A stretch of DNA of 64,000 nt, from positions 186,001-250,000 of the forward strand of contig NZ_VOHA01000006.1 of NCBI RefSeq assembly GCF_007859315.1. Direction: 5' to 3'. This document shows, one piece after another, positions 7,759 through 16,375 of the stretch. The stretch's first letter is position 1; every line of letters starts with the position of its first letter. Source of the stretch: Reyranella sp. CPCC 100927. GTDB taxonomy: Bacteria; Pseudomonadota; Alphaproteobacteria; Reyranellales; Reyranellaceae. The translations under genes and the position numbers were made by a program. The notes under the pieces were generated by a model, which was given only the letters and a program-made list of their open reading frames with translations, had not been told where the DNA came from and ran no database searches.

Positions 7759-8502
7759 ATGAAAGATGTTGTGGTCGGGCCGGATGAGGCCCGGATGCGA
7801 TACGTCGATCTTCCCGGGCACGAGCCGGCGCGCGTCTTCCTGCATGGGCTCGGATCGTCATCGCCGGCGTATTTTGCGCGCATCGCCGCCGATCCTGGGC
7901 TGGGCGCGCATCGCTCGCTGCTGCTGGACTTCCTGGGTTTCGGCATGAGCGACCGGCCGGCCTGCTTTGGCTACGGGCTGCGCGATCACGCGTTGTCGGT
8001 TGCGCGCGCGCTCGATGCGCTCGGCGTGCGCCATGCCGACATCGTGGCGCACAGCATGGGCGGATCGATCGCGATCATTCTGGCGAGCGAGCGACCGGAT
8101 CTCGTGCGGCGGCTGGTGGTTGCCGAGCCGAATCTCGTCCCGACACGGCGGCCGCGTCTCGAAGGCCATACCGAGCAGACTTTTGTCGCCGAGGGTTTTG
8201 CACGGGCCCTGGCCGCCGTCGGTCCTCACTGGGCCGCCACCATGCGCCTCGCCGATCCGTTGGCGCTCTATCGCAGCGAACGGAGCCTGGGCGAGGTCAA
8301 TGATCCGATGATGAAGGATCTGCTGCGCGCGCTGAACGTTCCTTGTACCTATATCAAAGGCAGCCTCACCGGGGTGACGGCGCATGAGCGCGCGGTGCAG
8401 TCAGCCGGCATTCCCGTCATCGAGGTCGCCGATGCGGGTCACAACATGATGCTGGATAGTCCAGCGGGATTCTTGCGCGCATTGCGGTCAGCGTTGGCCT
8501 GA
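7759..8502 (+). CDS. Alpha/beta hydrolase
   Basis: 247-residue alpha/beta-hydrolase. Seen: oxyanion FLHGLGSSS (residues 27-35), nucleophile elbow AHSMGGS with S99, and the histidine in DAGHNMM (H228) near the C-terminus. The cap region is short. Start at 7759 is supported by GGGGAG at 7747-7752; in-frame TTG (7693) and ATG (7720) upstream lack a site and encode poorly conserved residues. Substrate unknown; it may be an esterase or CoA-thioester/ring hydrolase. It stands alone between aliB and iorA. Confidence 0.8.
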   Translation: MKDVVVGPDEARMRYVDLPGHEPARVFLHGLGSSSPAYFARIAADPGLGAHRSLLLDFLGFGMSDRPACFGYGLRDHALSVARALDALGVRHADIVAHSMGGSIAIILASERPDLVRRLVVAEPNLVPTRRPRLEGHTEQTFVAEGFARALAAVGPHWAATMRLADPLALYRSERSLGEVNDPMMKDLLRALNVPCTYIKGSLTGVTAHERAVQSAGIPVIEVADAGHNMMLDSPAGFLRALRSALA

Positions 8503-8554
8503 GCTGGGATCTGGCGGGACGTGGGCGTGTGGCCCAAAATAGGATTCCACTTCG

Positions 8555-8571
8555 CTTGTTTGAGAAACAAG
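8555..8571. promoter_or_regulatory. Small inverted repeat upstream of iorA
   Basis: Arms CTTGTTT and AAACAAG separated by three bases, 110 bases before the iorA start in a 178-base gap that otherwise holds nothing recognisable. Its size would suit a regulator site for the iorAB operon, but no regulator gene is adjacent. Confidence 0.3.
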
Positions 8572-8680
8572 AACAATATGGCATCCGCCATCGCCGCCCA
8601 GGGAAACTGTTTGACATCCAACGGTTCGGCGTCCTTAGCTCACAGGCGTTGCGGACAGGCAGGACACACGGGAAGCCATC

Positions 8681-10861
8681 ATGTTTGACCAGCCACCAGC
8701 GGCAGCACGCACCAATCCCGAACGCTCGTTCACCGACGAGGTTCGCTCGTTGCGTCTGGGCGACGGCGAGATCTTCCGCGGCGAGGGCGTGCTAGCGGTC
8801 ACCAAGGCGCTGCTGCAGTCGGGCGTCGCTTATGTCGGCGGCTACCAAGGCGCACCGATGTCGCATCTCGTCGACGTGCTGGTCGAGTCGCAGGACCTGC
8901 TCGACGAGCTGGGCGTGCACCTGGAGACCTGCACCAGCGAGGCGTCGGCGGCGGCGCTGCTGGGCGCGTCGATCAACTATCCGCTGCGCGGCTGCGTCAC
9001 CTGGAAATCGATCGTCGGCACCAACGTGGCGGCCGATGCGCTTTCCAACCTGGCGTCGCCCGGCGTCGTGGGCGGGGCGCTGATCGTGGTCGGCGAGGAC
9101 TACGGCGAAGGCGCCTCGATCATTCAGGAGCGCTCGCATGCGTTCGCGCTGAAATCGTCGGTCTGGCTGATGGACCCCAGGCCCAACCTGCCCACCATCG
9201 TACACTGCGTCGAGAAAGGCTTCGAACTCTCCGAGGCGTCCAACACGCCGGTCATGATCGAACTGCGCATCCGCGCCTGCCATGTCAGCGGCGAGTTCGT
9301 CGCCAAGAACAACGTGGCGCCGGCGATCTCGCGCAACGCGCGGCTGGCCGAGCCGATCCCGCAGGACTACGCGCGCATCTCGCATCCGCCGTCGACCTAC
9401 CTGCAGGAGAAGCTGAAGGTCGACGTGCGTCTGCCGGCGGCGCAGCGCTTCATCGTCGAGCAGGGCCTGAACGAACTGCTGCCGGGCGAGCGCGAGGATC
9501 TCGGCATCATCGTGCAGGGCGGCATCGCCAACGTAACCCTGCGCGGGCTCGATCGCCTGGGGCTGGGCGATGCCTTCGGCGCCGTGAAGGTGCCGACCCT
9601 GGTGCTGAACGTCACCTATCCGCTGGTGCCCGACCAGATCGCCGACTTCTGCAAGGGCAAGCGCGCGGTGCTGGTGGTCGAGGAGGGCGCGCCCGATTAT
9701 CTCGAGCAGGAGATCGGCGCCCTGTTGCGCAAGCGCGACATCGGTGCGCGCCTGCACGGCAAGGACGTGCTGCCGATGGCCGGCGAATACACGGCCGAGG
9801 TGGTGACCGAAGGGCTGCTGAAGTTCTTCGCCCAGACCGCCAACGACATCGACCTGTCCAAGCCGATGCAGGCGCTGGAGACGGCGCGCGCCGGCCGCGC
9901 CGAGGCGCAGCGCCTGATCGGCGCGCCGCTGCCATTGCGGCCGCCGGGCTTCTGCACCGGCTGCCCCGAGCGGCCGGTGTTCTCGGCCATCAAGCTGCTG
10001 GAGCGCGAGGTCGGCAAGGTCCACATCTCCGCCGACATCGGCTGCCATGCCTTCGCGACCCTGGCGCCGTTCAATCTCGGCAACACGATCCTGGGCTACG
10101 GCATGTCGCTGGCCGCCGCGGCGGGCGTGGCGCCGGTGCTGCAGAAGCGCACCATCTCCGTGATGGGCGATGGCGGATTCTGGCACAACGGCCTGCTCTC
10201 GGGCGTGTCGTCGGCGATGTTCAATCGCGGCGATCGCGTGCTGGTGGTGATGCAGAACGGCTACACCTCGGCCACCGGCGCGCAGTTCCTGCCCTCGAGC
10301 GCCGGCAACCGGCGCGACGGCGAGAACACGTCCGATATCGCCACTACCTTGCGCGCGATGGGCGTGCGCTGGCTGCGCACCATCCGCACCTACAACGTCA
10401 GCACCATGCTGGCCACCCTGCGCGAGGCGGTGACGACCAAGGAGCAGGGCCTGAAGGTGATCATCGCCGACGGCGAATGCCAGCTGGCGCGCCAGCGTCG
10501 CATCCGCCCGCAGCTGGCGGCGGCACTGAAGCGCGGCGAACGCGTGATACGCACACGCTATGGCATCGACGATGCAGTGTGCACCGGCGATCATTCCTGC
10601 ATCCGCCTGTCGGGCTGCCCGTCGCTCACCATCAAGCCCAGCCCCGATCCGCTGCGCGACGATCCGATCGCGTCGGTCGTCAACAGCTGCGTCGGTTGCG
10701 GCCTGTGCGGCGAGGTCGCCGACGCCGCCGTGCTGTGCCCGTCGTTCTACAAGGCCGAGATCGTGCAGAACCCGAGCCGGTGGGACCGCGCCCTGACGCG
10801 GGTGCGCACGGCCGTGATCGGCTGGCTGCAGGGCAAGGAGTCAGTGGCCCATGCGCGTTGA
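8681..10861 (+). CDS. iorA: Indolepyruvate ferredoxin oxidoreductase, alpha subunit
   Basis: 726-residue TPP enzyme. The N-terminal pyrimidine-binding domain shows GGYQGAPMSHLVD and LETCTSEASAAALLGAS. The TPP-binding domain shows FCTGCPERPVFSAI, SADIGCHAFATL and the metal-binding MGDGGFWHNGLLSG. A ferredoxin-like C-terminus has NSCVGCGLCGEV...LCPSF, i.e. a 4Fe-4S site, preceded by a second Cys set (CTGDHSCIRLSGC). The enzyme oxidatively decarboxylates aryl-2-oxoacids (indolepyruvate, phenylpyruvate) to aryl-acetyl-CoA with ferredoxin reduction. iorB follows on the same strand after a palindromic insert. Confidence 0.9.
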   Translation: MFDQPPAAARTNPERSFTDEVRSLRLGDGEIFRGEGVLAVTKALLQSGVAYVGGYQGAPMSHLVDVLVESQDLLDELGVHLETCTSEASAAALLGASINYPLRGCVTWKSIVGTNVAADALSNLASPGVVGGALIVVGEDYGEGASIIQERSHAFALKSSVWLMDPRPNLPTIVHCVEKGFELSEASNTPVMIELRIRACHVSGEFVAKNNVAPAISRNARLAEPIPQDYARISHPPSTYLQEKLKVDVRLPAAQRFIVEQGLNELLPGEREDLGIIVQGGIANVTLRGLDRLGLGDAFGAVKVPTLVLNVTYPLVPDQIADFCKGKRAVLVVEEGAPDYLEQEIGALLRKRDIGARLHGKDVLPMAGEYTAEVVTEGLLKFFAQTANDIDLSKPMQALETARAGRAEAQRLIGAPLPLRPPGFCTGCPERPVFSAIKLLEREVGKVHISADIGCHAFATLAPFNLGNTILGYGMSLAAAAGVAPVLQKRTISVMGDGGFWHNGLLSGVSSAMFNRGDRVLVVMQNGYTSATGAQFLPSSAGNRRDGENTSDIATTLRAMGVRWLRTIRTYNVSTMLATLREAVTTKEQGLKVIIADGECQLARQRRIRPQLAAALKRGERVIRTRYGIDDAVCTGDHSCIRLSGCPSLTIKPSPDPLRDDPIASVVNSCVGCGLCGEVADAAVLCPSFYKAEIVQNPSRWDRALTRVRTAVIGWLQGKESVAHAR

Positions 10862-10871
10862 TCGCTGCCTT

Positions 10872-10997
10872 ACCTTCCCCCGCTTGCGGGGGAAGGTGCC
10901 CGAAGGGCGGATGGGGGTGGCTTCCACGCACCACGTCTGCTGTGGCGCACCCCCATCCGGCGCTGCGCGCCACCTTCCCCCGCGAGCGGGGGAAGGT
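10872..10997. repeat. Double-palindrome intergenic element between iorA and iorB
   Basis: Two 26-bp palindromes with identical 12-base arms (ACCTTCCCCCGC and reverse complement), at 10872-10897 and 10972-10997, exactly 100 bases apart. A further inverted repeat (GATGGGGGTG at 10910 and CACCCCCATC at 10948) is nested between. It is typical of a mobile palindromic repeat inserted inside an operon. Confidence 0.75.
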
Positions 10998-11008
10998 AGA
11001 GGTGCGTC

Positions 11009-12550
11009 ATGACCAGCCCCGACAAACCCATCACCATCCTAATCGCGGCGCTGGGCGGCGACGGCGGTGGCGTGCTGTGCGACTGGATTGTCGAGGCAGC
11101 GCATCATGCGGGCCTGCCGGCGCAGGCGACACAGATTCCCGGCGTGGCGCAGCGTACCGGCGCCACGACCTATTATGTCGAGGTGCTGCCCGTGCCGCAT
11201 ACGCGGCTGGGCGAACGGGCACCGGTGCTGGCGCTGAATCCGGCGATGGGCGAGGTCGACGTATTGCTGGCCAGCGAGCTGGTCGAAGCCGGCCGCATGA
11301 TCTTCAACGGCTGGGTGACACCCGATCGCACGACCTTGATTTCGTCCAGCCATCGTGTCTTCGCCATCGGCGAGCGCATGGCGATGGGTGACGGCCGCTT
11401 CGATGTCGGCCGCCTGCTGCGCGCCGTGAAGGAGCGCTCCAAGGCCCAGATCCTGTTCGACATGGACCAGGCGGCCGAGGAGGCCGGCAGCGTGCTCAAC
11501 GCCGTGCTGCTGGGCGCGTTCGCCGGCTGCGGCCGTGCGCCGATCCCCGACCAGGCGTTCGAGGCCGCGATCCGCGGCGCCGGCAAGTCTGTCGATGCCA
11601 ACCTGGCCGGTTTCGCCTTCGGCCGCGCTCATGCGCGCGGCGAACTGGAACAGACCGTCCGTGCGCATCAGAAGCGGCTGACCGAAGCGCGCGGCGTCGA
11701 GGATCTGATCGAGCAGGCCCGTCAGCTCTTCCCGGTCGCCACGCACGACATTGTCGAGGAGGGCGTGCGCCGGCTCACCGGCTATCAGGACCGCACCTAC
11801 GCCGCGCTCTACCTCGATCGCCTCGACAAGGTTTGGTCGGCCGAAAAGGACGCCGGCGGCGATGGCGCACTGCTGCGCGAGACGGCGCGGCATCTGGCCG
11901 TGCGCATGTCGTTCGAGGATGTGATCCGCGTGGCGCAGGTCAAGACCGGTGCCGATCGCTTCGCGCGCGTGCGCGCCGAGGTGCGCGCCAAGGACGGCGA
12001 GCCCCTGGTGATCACCGAGCATTTCAAGCCCGGCATCGAAGAGATGTGCGCCCTGCTGCCACCGGGCTTGGCGCGTCGTGTCCTTGCCTGGGCCGAGCGC
12101 ACCGGGCGGTTGGGCAAATGGTACTGGTCCATGCACGTGCGCACGACCACGGTGTCGGGCTTCTTCCGCCTGTGGCTGCTGTCGAAGCTGCGCTGGTGGC
12201 GCCCGCGCACCTGGCGCTACGTCGAAGAACAGGCGCAGATCGAGCGCTGGCTGGACGCGATCCGCCGCGCCGCGCCGCTGGGCCGTGAGCTGGCGCGCGA
12301 GATCGCCGAGTGCGCCCGCCTGGTGAAGGGCTATGGCGATACGCACAAGCGTGGCTCCGACAACTTCGCGCGCATCGAGACCGCCGTGATCGCGCCGGCG
12401 CTGGCGGGTGCGATGGCGCCGTCTGTCGCCGCCGATGCCATCGCCAGCGCCCGAGTCGCGGCGCTGGCCGACCCCGAGGGCGACTCGCTCGCCAAGACCC
12501 TGGTCGAGATCGCCCACCGCACACAGGAGGTGCCGCGTGCCGCGGAATGA
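11009..12550 (+). CDS. iorB: Indolepyruvate oxidoreductase beta subunit, long form
   Basis: 513 residues. The first ~190 form the gamma-type domain of 2-oxoacid:ferredoxin oxidoreductases: ALGGDGGGVLCDWIVEAAHH, IPGVAQRTGATTYYVEV and VDVLLASELVEAGRM. The remaining ~300 residues are a long C-terminal extension found in the bacterial family 'indolepyruvate oxidoreductase subunit beta' and absent from the ~200-residue archaeal subunit; its role is unknown. Forms a complex with IorA. The thioesterase start lies inside its last 14 bases, indicating coupling. Confidence 0.87.
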   Translation: MTSPDKPITILIAALGGDGGGVLCDWIVEAAHHAGLPAQATQIPGVAQRTGATTYYVEVLPVPHTRLGERAPVLALNPAMGEVDVLLASELVEAGRMIFNGWVTPDRTTLISSSHRVFAIGERMAMGDGRFDVGRLLRAVKERSKAQILFDMDQAAEEAGSVLNAVLLGAFAGCGRAPIPDQAFEAAIRGAGKSVDANLAGFAFGRAHARGELEQTVRAHQKRLTEARGVEDLIEQARQLFPVATHDIVEEGVRRLTGYQDRTYAALYLDRLDKVWSAEKDAGGDGALLRETARHLAVRMSFEDVIRVAQVKTGADRFARVRAEVRAKDGEPLVITEHFKPGIEEMCALLPPGLARRVLAWAERTGRLGKWYWSMHVRTTTVSGFFRLWLLSKLRWWRPRTWRYVEEQAQIERWLDAIRRAAPLGRELAREIAECARLVKGYGDTHKRGSDNFARIETAVIAPALAGAMAPSVAADAIASARVAALADPEGDSLAKTLVEIAHRTQEVPRAAE

Positions 12551-13031
12551 GACAGGCAACGTGACGCTGCCGGCCGATACGCAAGCGGTGTCGACGAACG
12601 AGGGCGTGGTGGTGCGCCATGCTGTCACCCTGGAGTGGGGTGACTGCGATCCGGCGGGCATCATCTACTACCCGACCTACTTCAAATGGTGGGATCAGGG
12701 CACGTGGCGCCTGTTCTGGGCCGCCGGCATCGATCGGCGCCTCATGCTCGAAGAGATGGACGGTGTCGACACGCCGATCCTCAATGCCACCGGTACATTC
12801 GAGAGCACCGTGACGCCGGGCGAGATACTGGTGGTCGAGAGCCGGGTCGAGCGCTGGGGCAACAGCTCGTTCAAGGTCGTGCATCGCGCCCTGACGCCGG
12901 ATGGCAAGACGGTGGCGCACGGACACGAGACTCGATGCTGGACCAAGAATTCGCCGTCGTCGCCGGGCAAGCTCAAGGCCGAACGGATCCCCGACGACAT
13001 CATCGCCCGGATGGGCGGCAAGCGGGCGTGA
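12537..13031 (+). CDS. 4-Hydroxybenzoyl-CoA thioesterase-family protein
   Basis: 164-residue hotdog-fold acyl-CoA thioesterase. The active-site stretch EWGDCDPAGIIYYPTYFKW carries the conserved Asp of the 4-HBT family. The start is GTG 12537, with AGGAGG at 12525-12530 inside the end of iorB; the N-terminal ~20 residues before VVRHAVTLEW are poorly ordered. Its position suggests it hydrolyses the aryl-acetyl-CoA made by IorAB to the free acid, balancing the CoA pool; this is inference. Confidence 0.83.
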   Translation: MPRNETGNVTLPADTQAVSTNEGVVVRHAVTLEWGDCDPAGIIYYPTYFKWWDQGTWRLFWAAGIDRRLMLEEMDGVDTPILNATGTFESTVTPGEILVVESRVERWGNSSFKVVHRALTPDGKTVAHGHETRCWTKNSPSSPGKLKAERIPDDIIARMGGKRA

Positions 13032-13114
13032 CGACGTTTATGGTGACTGCCGGCTGAAACCTTTCTCCTCGTCATTCCGTCTCATGGGTACGATACTGCC
13101 CACGGGGACGGCCG

Positions 13115-13825
13115 ATGGCATCAGGCAGACAAGCGGTCCATGACGTCGCGACGCTGAGCGACAGCGATCTGCACGGCCTTGCGCTGCAGCGCGACGAAGG
13201 CGCCATCCGCGCCCTGACGCGGCGCTACAACCAGCGGCTCTACCGCGTCGCCTGGGGCATCCTGAAGAATTCGGCCGACTGCGAGGAGGCGGTCCAGGAC
13301 GCCTACGTCAAGGCGTTCACGACAAGCGCCGCGTTCGATGGCCATGCGTCCTACGCGACGTGGCTGACGCGCATCGTCATCAACGAAGCGCTCGAGCGCC
13401 GGCGCGCGGCCGAGCGACGGGTGCGTCTGCTCGAACGCCAGGGGATCACCGAGATGGCCGAATATCGCGCGCGCCTCGCCGATGCGCCCATCAGCCACGG
13501 CTCGCCCGAGGAAATCGCCGCGCGGGCCGAGTTCGCCCATCGCCTGCAAGGCGCCGTTGCGCGGCTGCCCGAGGCGTATCGCACCGTGTTCGTGCTGCGC
13601 GACGTCGAAGGCGTGAGCGTCGAGGAGACGGCGAGCGCCCTGGGCGTGCCGGTGCAGATCGTCAAGACCCGTCTGTTCCGCGCCCGGCGGCGGTTACGCG
13701 AGATCTTGGAGCCGGAATTGCGCGCCGCATTGCAGGAGGCCTTCCCGTTCGGCGGCCAGCGCTGCGCGGCGTTGACCGAGCGGGTTCTCGCACGCCTGAC
13801 GCAGCACAGCGCTCTGCCGCCCTAA
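13115..13825 (+). CDS. RNA polymerase sigma factor, ECF type
   Basis: 236 residues. Region 2 is RRYNQRLYRVAWGILKNSADCEEAVQDAYVKAF, with WLTRIVINEALERRR at its end, and region 4 is LPEAYRTVFVLRDVEGVSVEETASALGVPVQIVKTRLFRARRRL. No region 3, as in ECF factors. About 40 extra residues follow region 4 (PFGGQRCAALTERVL). No anti-sigma gene is visible nearby; the downstream genes encode a Tat-exported ferritin-like protein and cytochrome c, which probably form its regulon. Confidence 0.9.
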   Translation: MASGRQAVHDVATLSDSDLHGLALQRDEGAIRALTRRYNQRLYRVAWGILKNSADCEEAVQDAYVKAFTTSAAFDGHASYATWLTRIVINEALERRRAAERRVRLLERQGITEMAEYRARLADAPISHGSPEEIAARAEFAHRLQGAVARLPEAYRTVFVLRDVEGVSVEETASALGVPVQIVKTRLFRARRRLREILEPELRAALQEAFPFGGQRCAALTERVLARLTQHSALPP

Positions 13826-13952
13826 GCGCGGCCAGGGCCGCCCGGCTCGCAACATCACAGCGCGATTCCACCGCTGCGCGCGGTGCGCCACGAGCATGGC
13901 GCGCGCCCGATACCGCTCGCTTGGTTTTAGGGCAGCACGAGGGAGAAAGTCG

Positions 13953-14540
13953 ATGAACGATGCACACCATGGTCTGCGTATGCGGCGCCACCTGCTGCGC
14001 GGCGGTGCCGCGACGCTCACCGTGGCCGGAATCACGGCCCTGCTGGGGTCGCGCGGCGCGGCGCTGGCGCAGAAGCGCAACGCCAACGCGGCGCAGGATG
14101 TCGGCCTGCTCAACGCCGCCATCGCGCTCGAGCACGAAGGCATCGCGGCCTACACCATCGCCGCGGGCAGCGGCCTGCTGCAGCCCGCCGTGGTGAAGAT
14201 CGGCGTCACGTTTCGTGGTCATCACCAGCGCCATCGCGATGAACTGGTGCGCGCCGTGACCGCGCTCGGCGGCCGTCCGGCCGCGGCGCGCAGCGACGCC
14301 GAGTACGCAACGGCACTCAACGCCGGCGCGCTGAAGAACCAGACCGACGTGCTGCGCCTGGCGCTGCGGCTGGAGCGCGGCGCGGCCAACGCCTATCTCG
14401 GCCTCATCCCATCGCTCAGCACGGCGGAACAGCATCAGCTCGCCGCCCGCATGGCCGGCGACGAGGCGTTCCATGCCGCGATCCTCGGCAACGCGGTGGG
14501 CGATCCGATCCCGGCCGACGGCTTGATGTTCGGAGCGTAG
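13953..14540 (+). CDS. Tat-exported ferritin-like domain protein
   Basis: 195 residues. A twin-arginine signal (R11-R12 in MRRHLLRGGAATL, then a hydrophobic segment and ALA before Q40) precedes a four-helix ferritin-like bundle with ALEHEGIAAYTIA, GHHQRHRDELVRAV, LERGAANAYLGL and GDEAFHAAIL, i.e. Glu/His pairs that could bind a di-iron centre. GGGAGA precedes the ATG. It sits between an ECF sigma gene and cytochrome c (3 bases to the next start), pointing to periplasmic redox or oxidative-stress defence. Confidence 0.78.
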   Translation: MNDAHHGLRMRRHLLRGGAATLTVAGITALLGSRGAALAQKRNANAAQDVGLLNAAIALEHEGIAAYTIAAGSGLLQPAVVKIGVTFRGHHQRHRDELVRAVTALGGRPAAARSDAEYATALNAGALKNQTDVLRLALRLERGAANAYLGLIPSLSTAEQHQLAARMAGDEAFHAAILGNAVGDPIPADGLMFGA

Positions 14541-14543
14541 TCG

Positions 14544-14939
14544 GTGCACCTGCTTGCATACGGCACTGCCGCGGTCGGGTTGGCCGCGGCGGTGCTGGCA
14601 TCCAGTGCCGGCGCCCAGTCACCGGTCGTTGGTGACGCCAGGCGCGGCGAGCAGCTCTACCAGAGCCGGTGCGGCGCCTGCCATTCGCTGGACGCCAATC
14701 GGGTCGGACCGCGCCACCGTGGCGTTGTCGGCCGGCGCGTTGCATCGGTGTCCGGCTATCGCTACAGCGCGGCGCTGCAAGCGCGTGCGTTTGTGTGGGA
14801 CGAGCCGAGGCTCGATCAGTGGCTCGAGAATCCCACGGCGCTGGTACCAGGAACGGCCATGGGCATGCGTGTCCCCAAGGCACAGGATCGCGCCGACATC
14901 ATCGCCTATCTTCGCGACCAGCGTCTGGCTTCGCCCTGA
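14544..14939 (+). CDS. Class I cytochrome c, periplasmic
   Basis: 131 residues with an N-terminal signal peptide ending near SAGAQ (residues 1-25). Haem motif CGACH at C43-C46-H47; the distal methionine is M106 or M108 in VPGTAMGMRVPK. Size and the GPRHRGVVGRR loop resemble cytochrome c2/c-550. The start is GTG, three bases after the ferritin-like gene stop, so the two are coupled. It may accept electrons from the ferritin-like protein (inference). Confidence 0.88.
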   Translation: MHLLAYGTAAVGLAAAVLASSAGAQSPVVGDARRGEQLYQSRCGACHSLDANRVGPRHRGVVGRRVASVSGYRYSAALQARAFVWDEPRLDQWLENPTALVPGTAMGMRVPKAQDRADIIAYLRDQRLASP

Positions 14940-14955
14940 CGTTGGTATTCGGTCG

Positions 14956-15420
14956 TCACATGGATTTGATCACCTCGACCTGCTGACGCAGACCGAGCTT
15001 GCGATTGCACAGCGGCCAGTGGCTGATGGCGTCGCGCTCGAAGATCGCGAACTTCGCGAGTGCCGCAGCCTGCTCATAGTCATGCGCCAGCGCGATGGCC
15101 TCCGGCACGCTGAGATTGCGGCCATCCATGTCGCGCACGAAACCGATGACCGTGCGGGGCATGAACTGGAAGCGGCCGACGAACGCACCGCGACCACCAT
15201 AGATCGGCCGATCGGAATCGCCGGTGCCACCGCTCTCGCATTGGGCAAGTTGACGCAGGACGTCATCCTTGCGCGCCTCGATCTCGAGCGTACGCGGATC
15301 GGCGGCGAATGAAGAAACCACAGGGGCCTGAGGTTGTGTGGTGCAGCCGGTGGCGAGAAGGAGCACCAACGGCAACGCACGCAAAATGTTTTCCTTTCGG
15401 ATAAGGTGGCACAGATCCAT
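14956..15420 (-). CDS. Lipoprotein with transglycosylase-like features
   Basis: 154 residues. Signal ends in the lipobox LLLATGC, so it is predicted lipid-anchored. The body shows LAQCESGGTGDSD and GRFQFMPRTVIGFVRDMDG, and ends AISHWPLCNRK, a pattern reminiscent of the E-S-G...G-x-x-Q-F lysozyme-like fold of lytic transglycosylases with Glu in CESGG as the candidate catalytic acid. A TTG at 15384 (AAAGGA upstream) would give a shorter, cleaner lipoprotein signal. Function is tentative. Confidence 0.55.
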   Translation of the reverse strand: MDLCHLIRKENILRALPLVLLLATGCTTQPQAPVVSSFAADPRTLEIEARKDDVLRQLAQCESGGTGDSDRPIYGGRGAFVGRFQFMPRTVIGFVRDMDGRNLSVPEAIALAHDYEQAAALAKFAIFERDAISHWPLCNRKLGLRQQVEVIKSM

Positions 15421-15450
15421 TTCTTTTGGTCCCTCTTACCGAGCCAGATC

Positions 15451-16284
15451 ATGTCGGACGCGCGCATTGCTTTGCTGTCGGATTTGCATCTCGACATCAA
15501 AAAACGCCTGTTACTACGCGAAGGGGCAGACGACGCAGCCTGTAACTTAGCCATGGCACGACTCGGCGAGGAAGTGCAAGAGGCGGCGTCGAAGGCCGAT
15601 CTCGTCGTCGTGGCCGGCGACGTTGATGTCGGCACGGCTGGCGTGACGTGGGCCGCGGCGGCGTTCCGCTCTATGCCGGTTGTGTATGTCGCGGGCAACC
15701 ACGAGTTCTATCGCTACGAACTCAACAGCTTGATCGATCAGATGCGTGCAACCGCGGCGGCGACGGACAACGTTCACTTCCTCGATGCGGACGAACTCGT
15801 CCTCACGTTGAAGGGGCGCACGATGCGCGTGCTGGGGTGCACGGCGTGGACCGATTATCAGCTCTATGGACCCGGGGTCGCTGACGAAGCCATGCAGCGC
15901 GCCGAGGCGCTGATGTATGACCACAAGCGCATCACGTTCGGTGATGCGCTTTTCCGTCCGCAGGATGCGCTGCAGCTGCACACCGCAGCGACGGCGTGGC
16001 TCGACGAACGCCTGTCGACGCAGACCGACGCCACGACGATCGTCGTCACGCATCATGCACCGACAGCACAGTCGATCGAGCCACGCTTTCGCGGTGACAG
16101 CCTGTCACCGGCGTTCGGTTCCGATCTGACAGCGCTGATGCACCGTCACGCGCCGCCGCTATGGCTGCACGGCCATACGCACTACAACGTCGACTACACG
16201 GTCGGGTCGACGCGCGTGGTCAGCCACCAGTGGGGCTACCCCAACGAAGACGTCGCAAGGGGCGCGAAGGTCATCGAAGTGTAG
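15451..16284 (+). CDS. Calcineurin-like metallophosphoesterase
   Basis: 277 residues with the full dimetal motif set: LSDLHLD (D11, H13), AGDVDVG, AGNHEFY, VVTHHAP and HGHTHYN. This is the calcineurin-like phosphoesterase fold; substrates range from nucleotides to phosphodiesters, so none is assigned. The start ATG at 15451 is 30 bases from the divergent lipoprotein start. It converges on the following SDR gene across a repeat. Confidence 0.87.
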   Translation: MSDARIALLSDLHLDIKKRLLLREGADDAACNLAMARLGEEVQEAASKADLVVVAGDVDVGTAGVTWAAAAFRSMPVVYVAGNHEFYRYELNSLIDQMRATAAATDNVHFLDADELVLTLKGRTMRVLGCTAWTDYQLYGPGVADEAMQRAEALMYDHKRITFGDALFRPQDALQLHTAATAWLDERLSTQTDATTIVVTHHAPTAQSIEPRFRGDSLSPAFGSDLTALMHRHAPPLWLHGHTHYNVDYTVGSTRVVSHQWGYPNEDVARGAKVIEV

Positions 16285-16292
16285 GAGGACGT

Positions 16293-16370
16293 GTCATCCC
16301 GAGCGCAGCGAGGGATGTCGTGGAAATGAAGTCCCTGGTCGCGGAAGATCCCTCGCTGCGCTCGGGTTGA
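16293..16370. repeat. Dispersed palindromic repeat, copy A
   Basis: Left arm begins TCATCCCGAGCGCAGCGAGG and the right arm (16347-16370) is its near reverse complement ending CTCGGGTTGA. It lies between the phosphoesterase and the convergent SDR. Same family as the copies at 32694, 39287 and 55887. Confidence 0.85.
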
Positions 16371-16375
16371 CCGAC

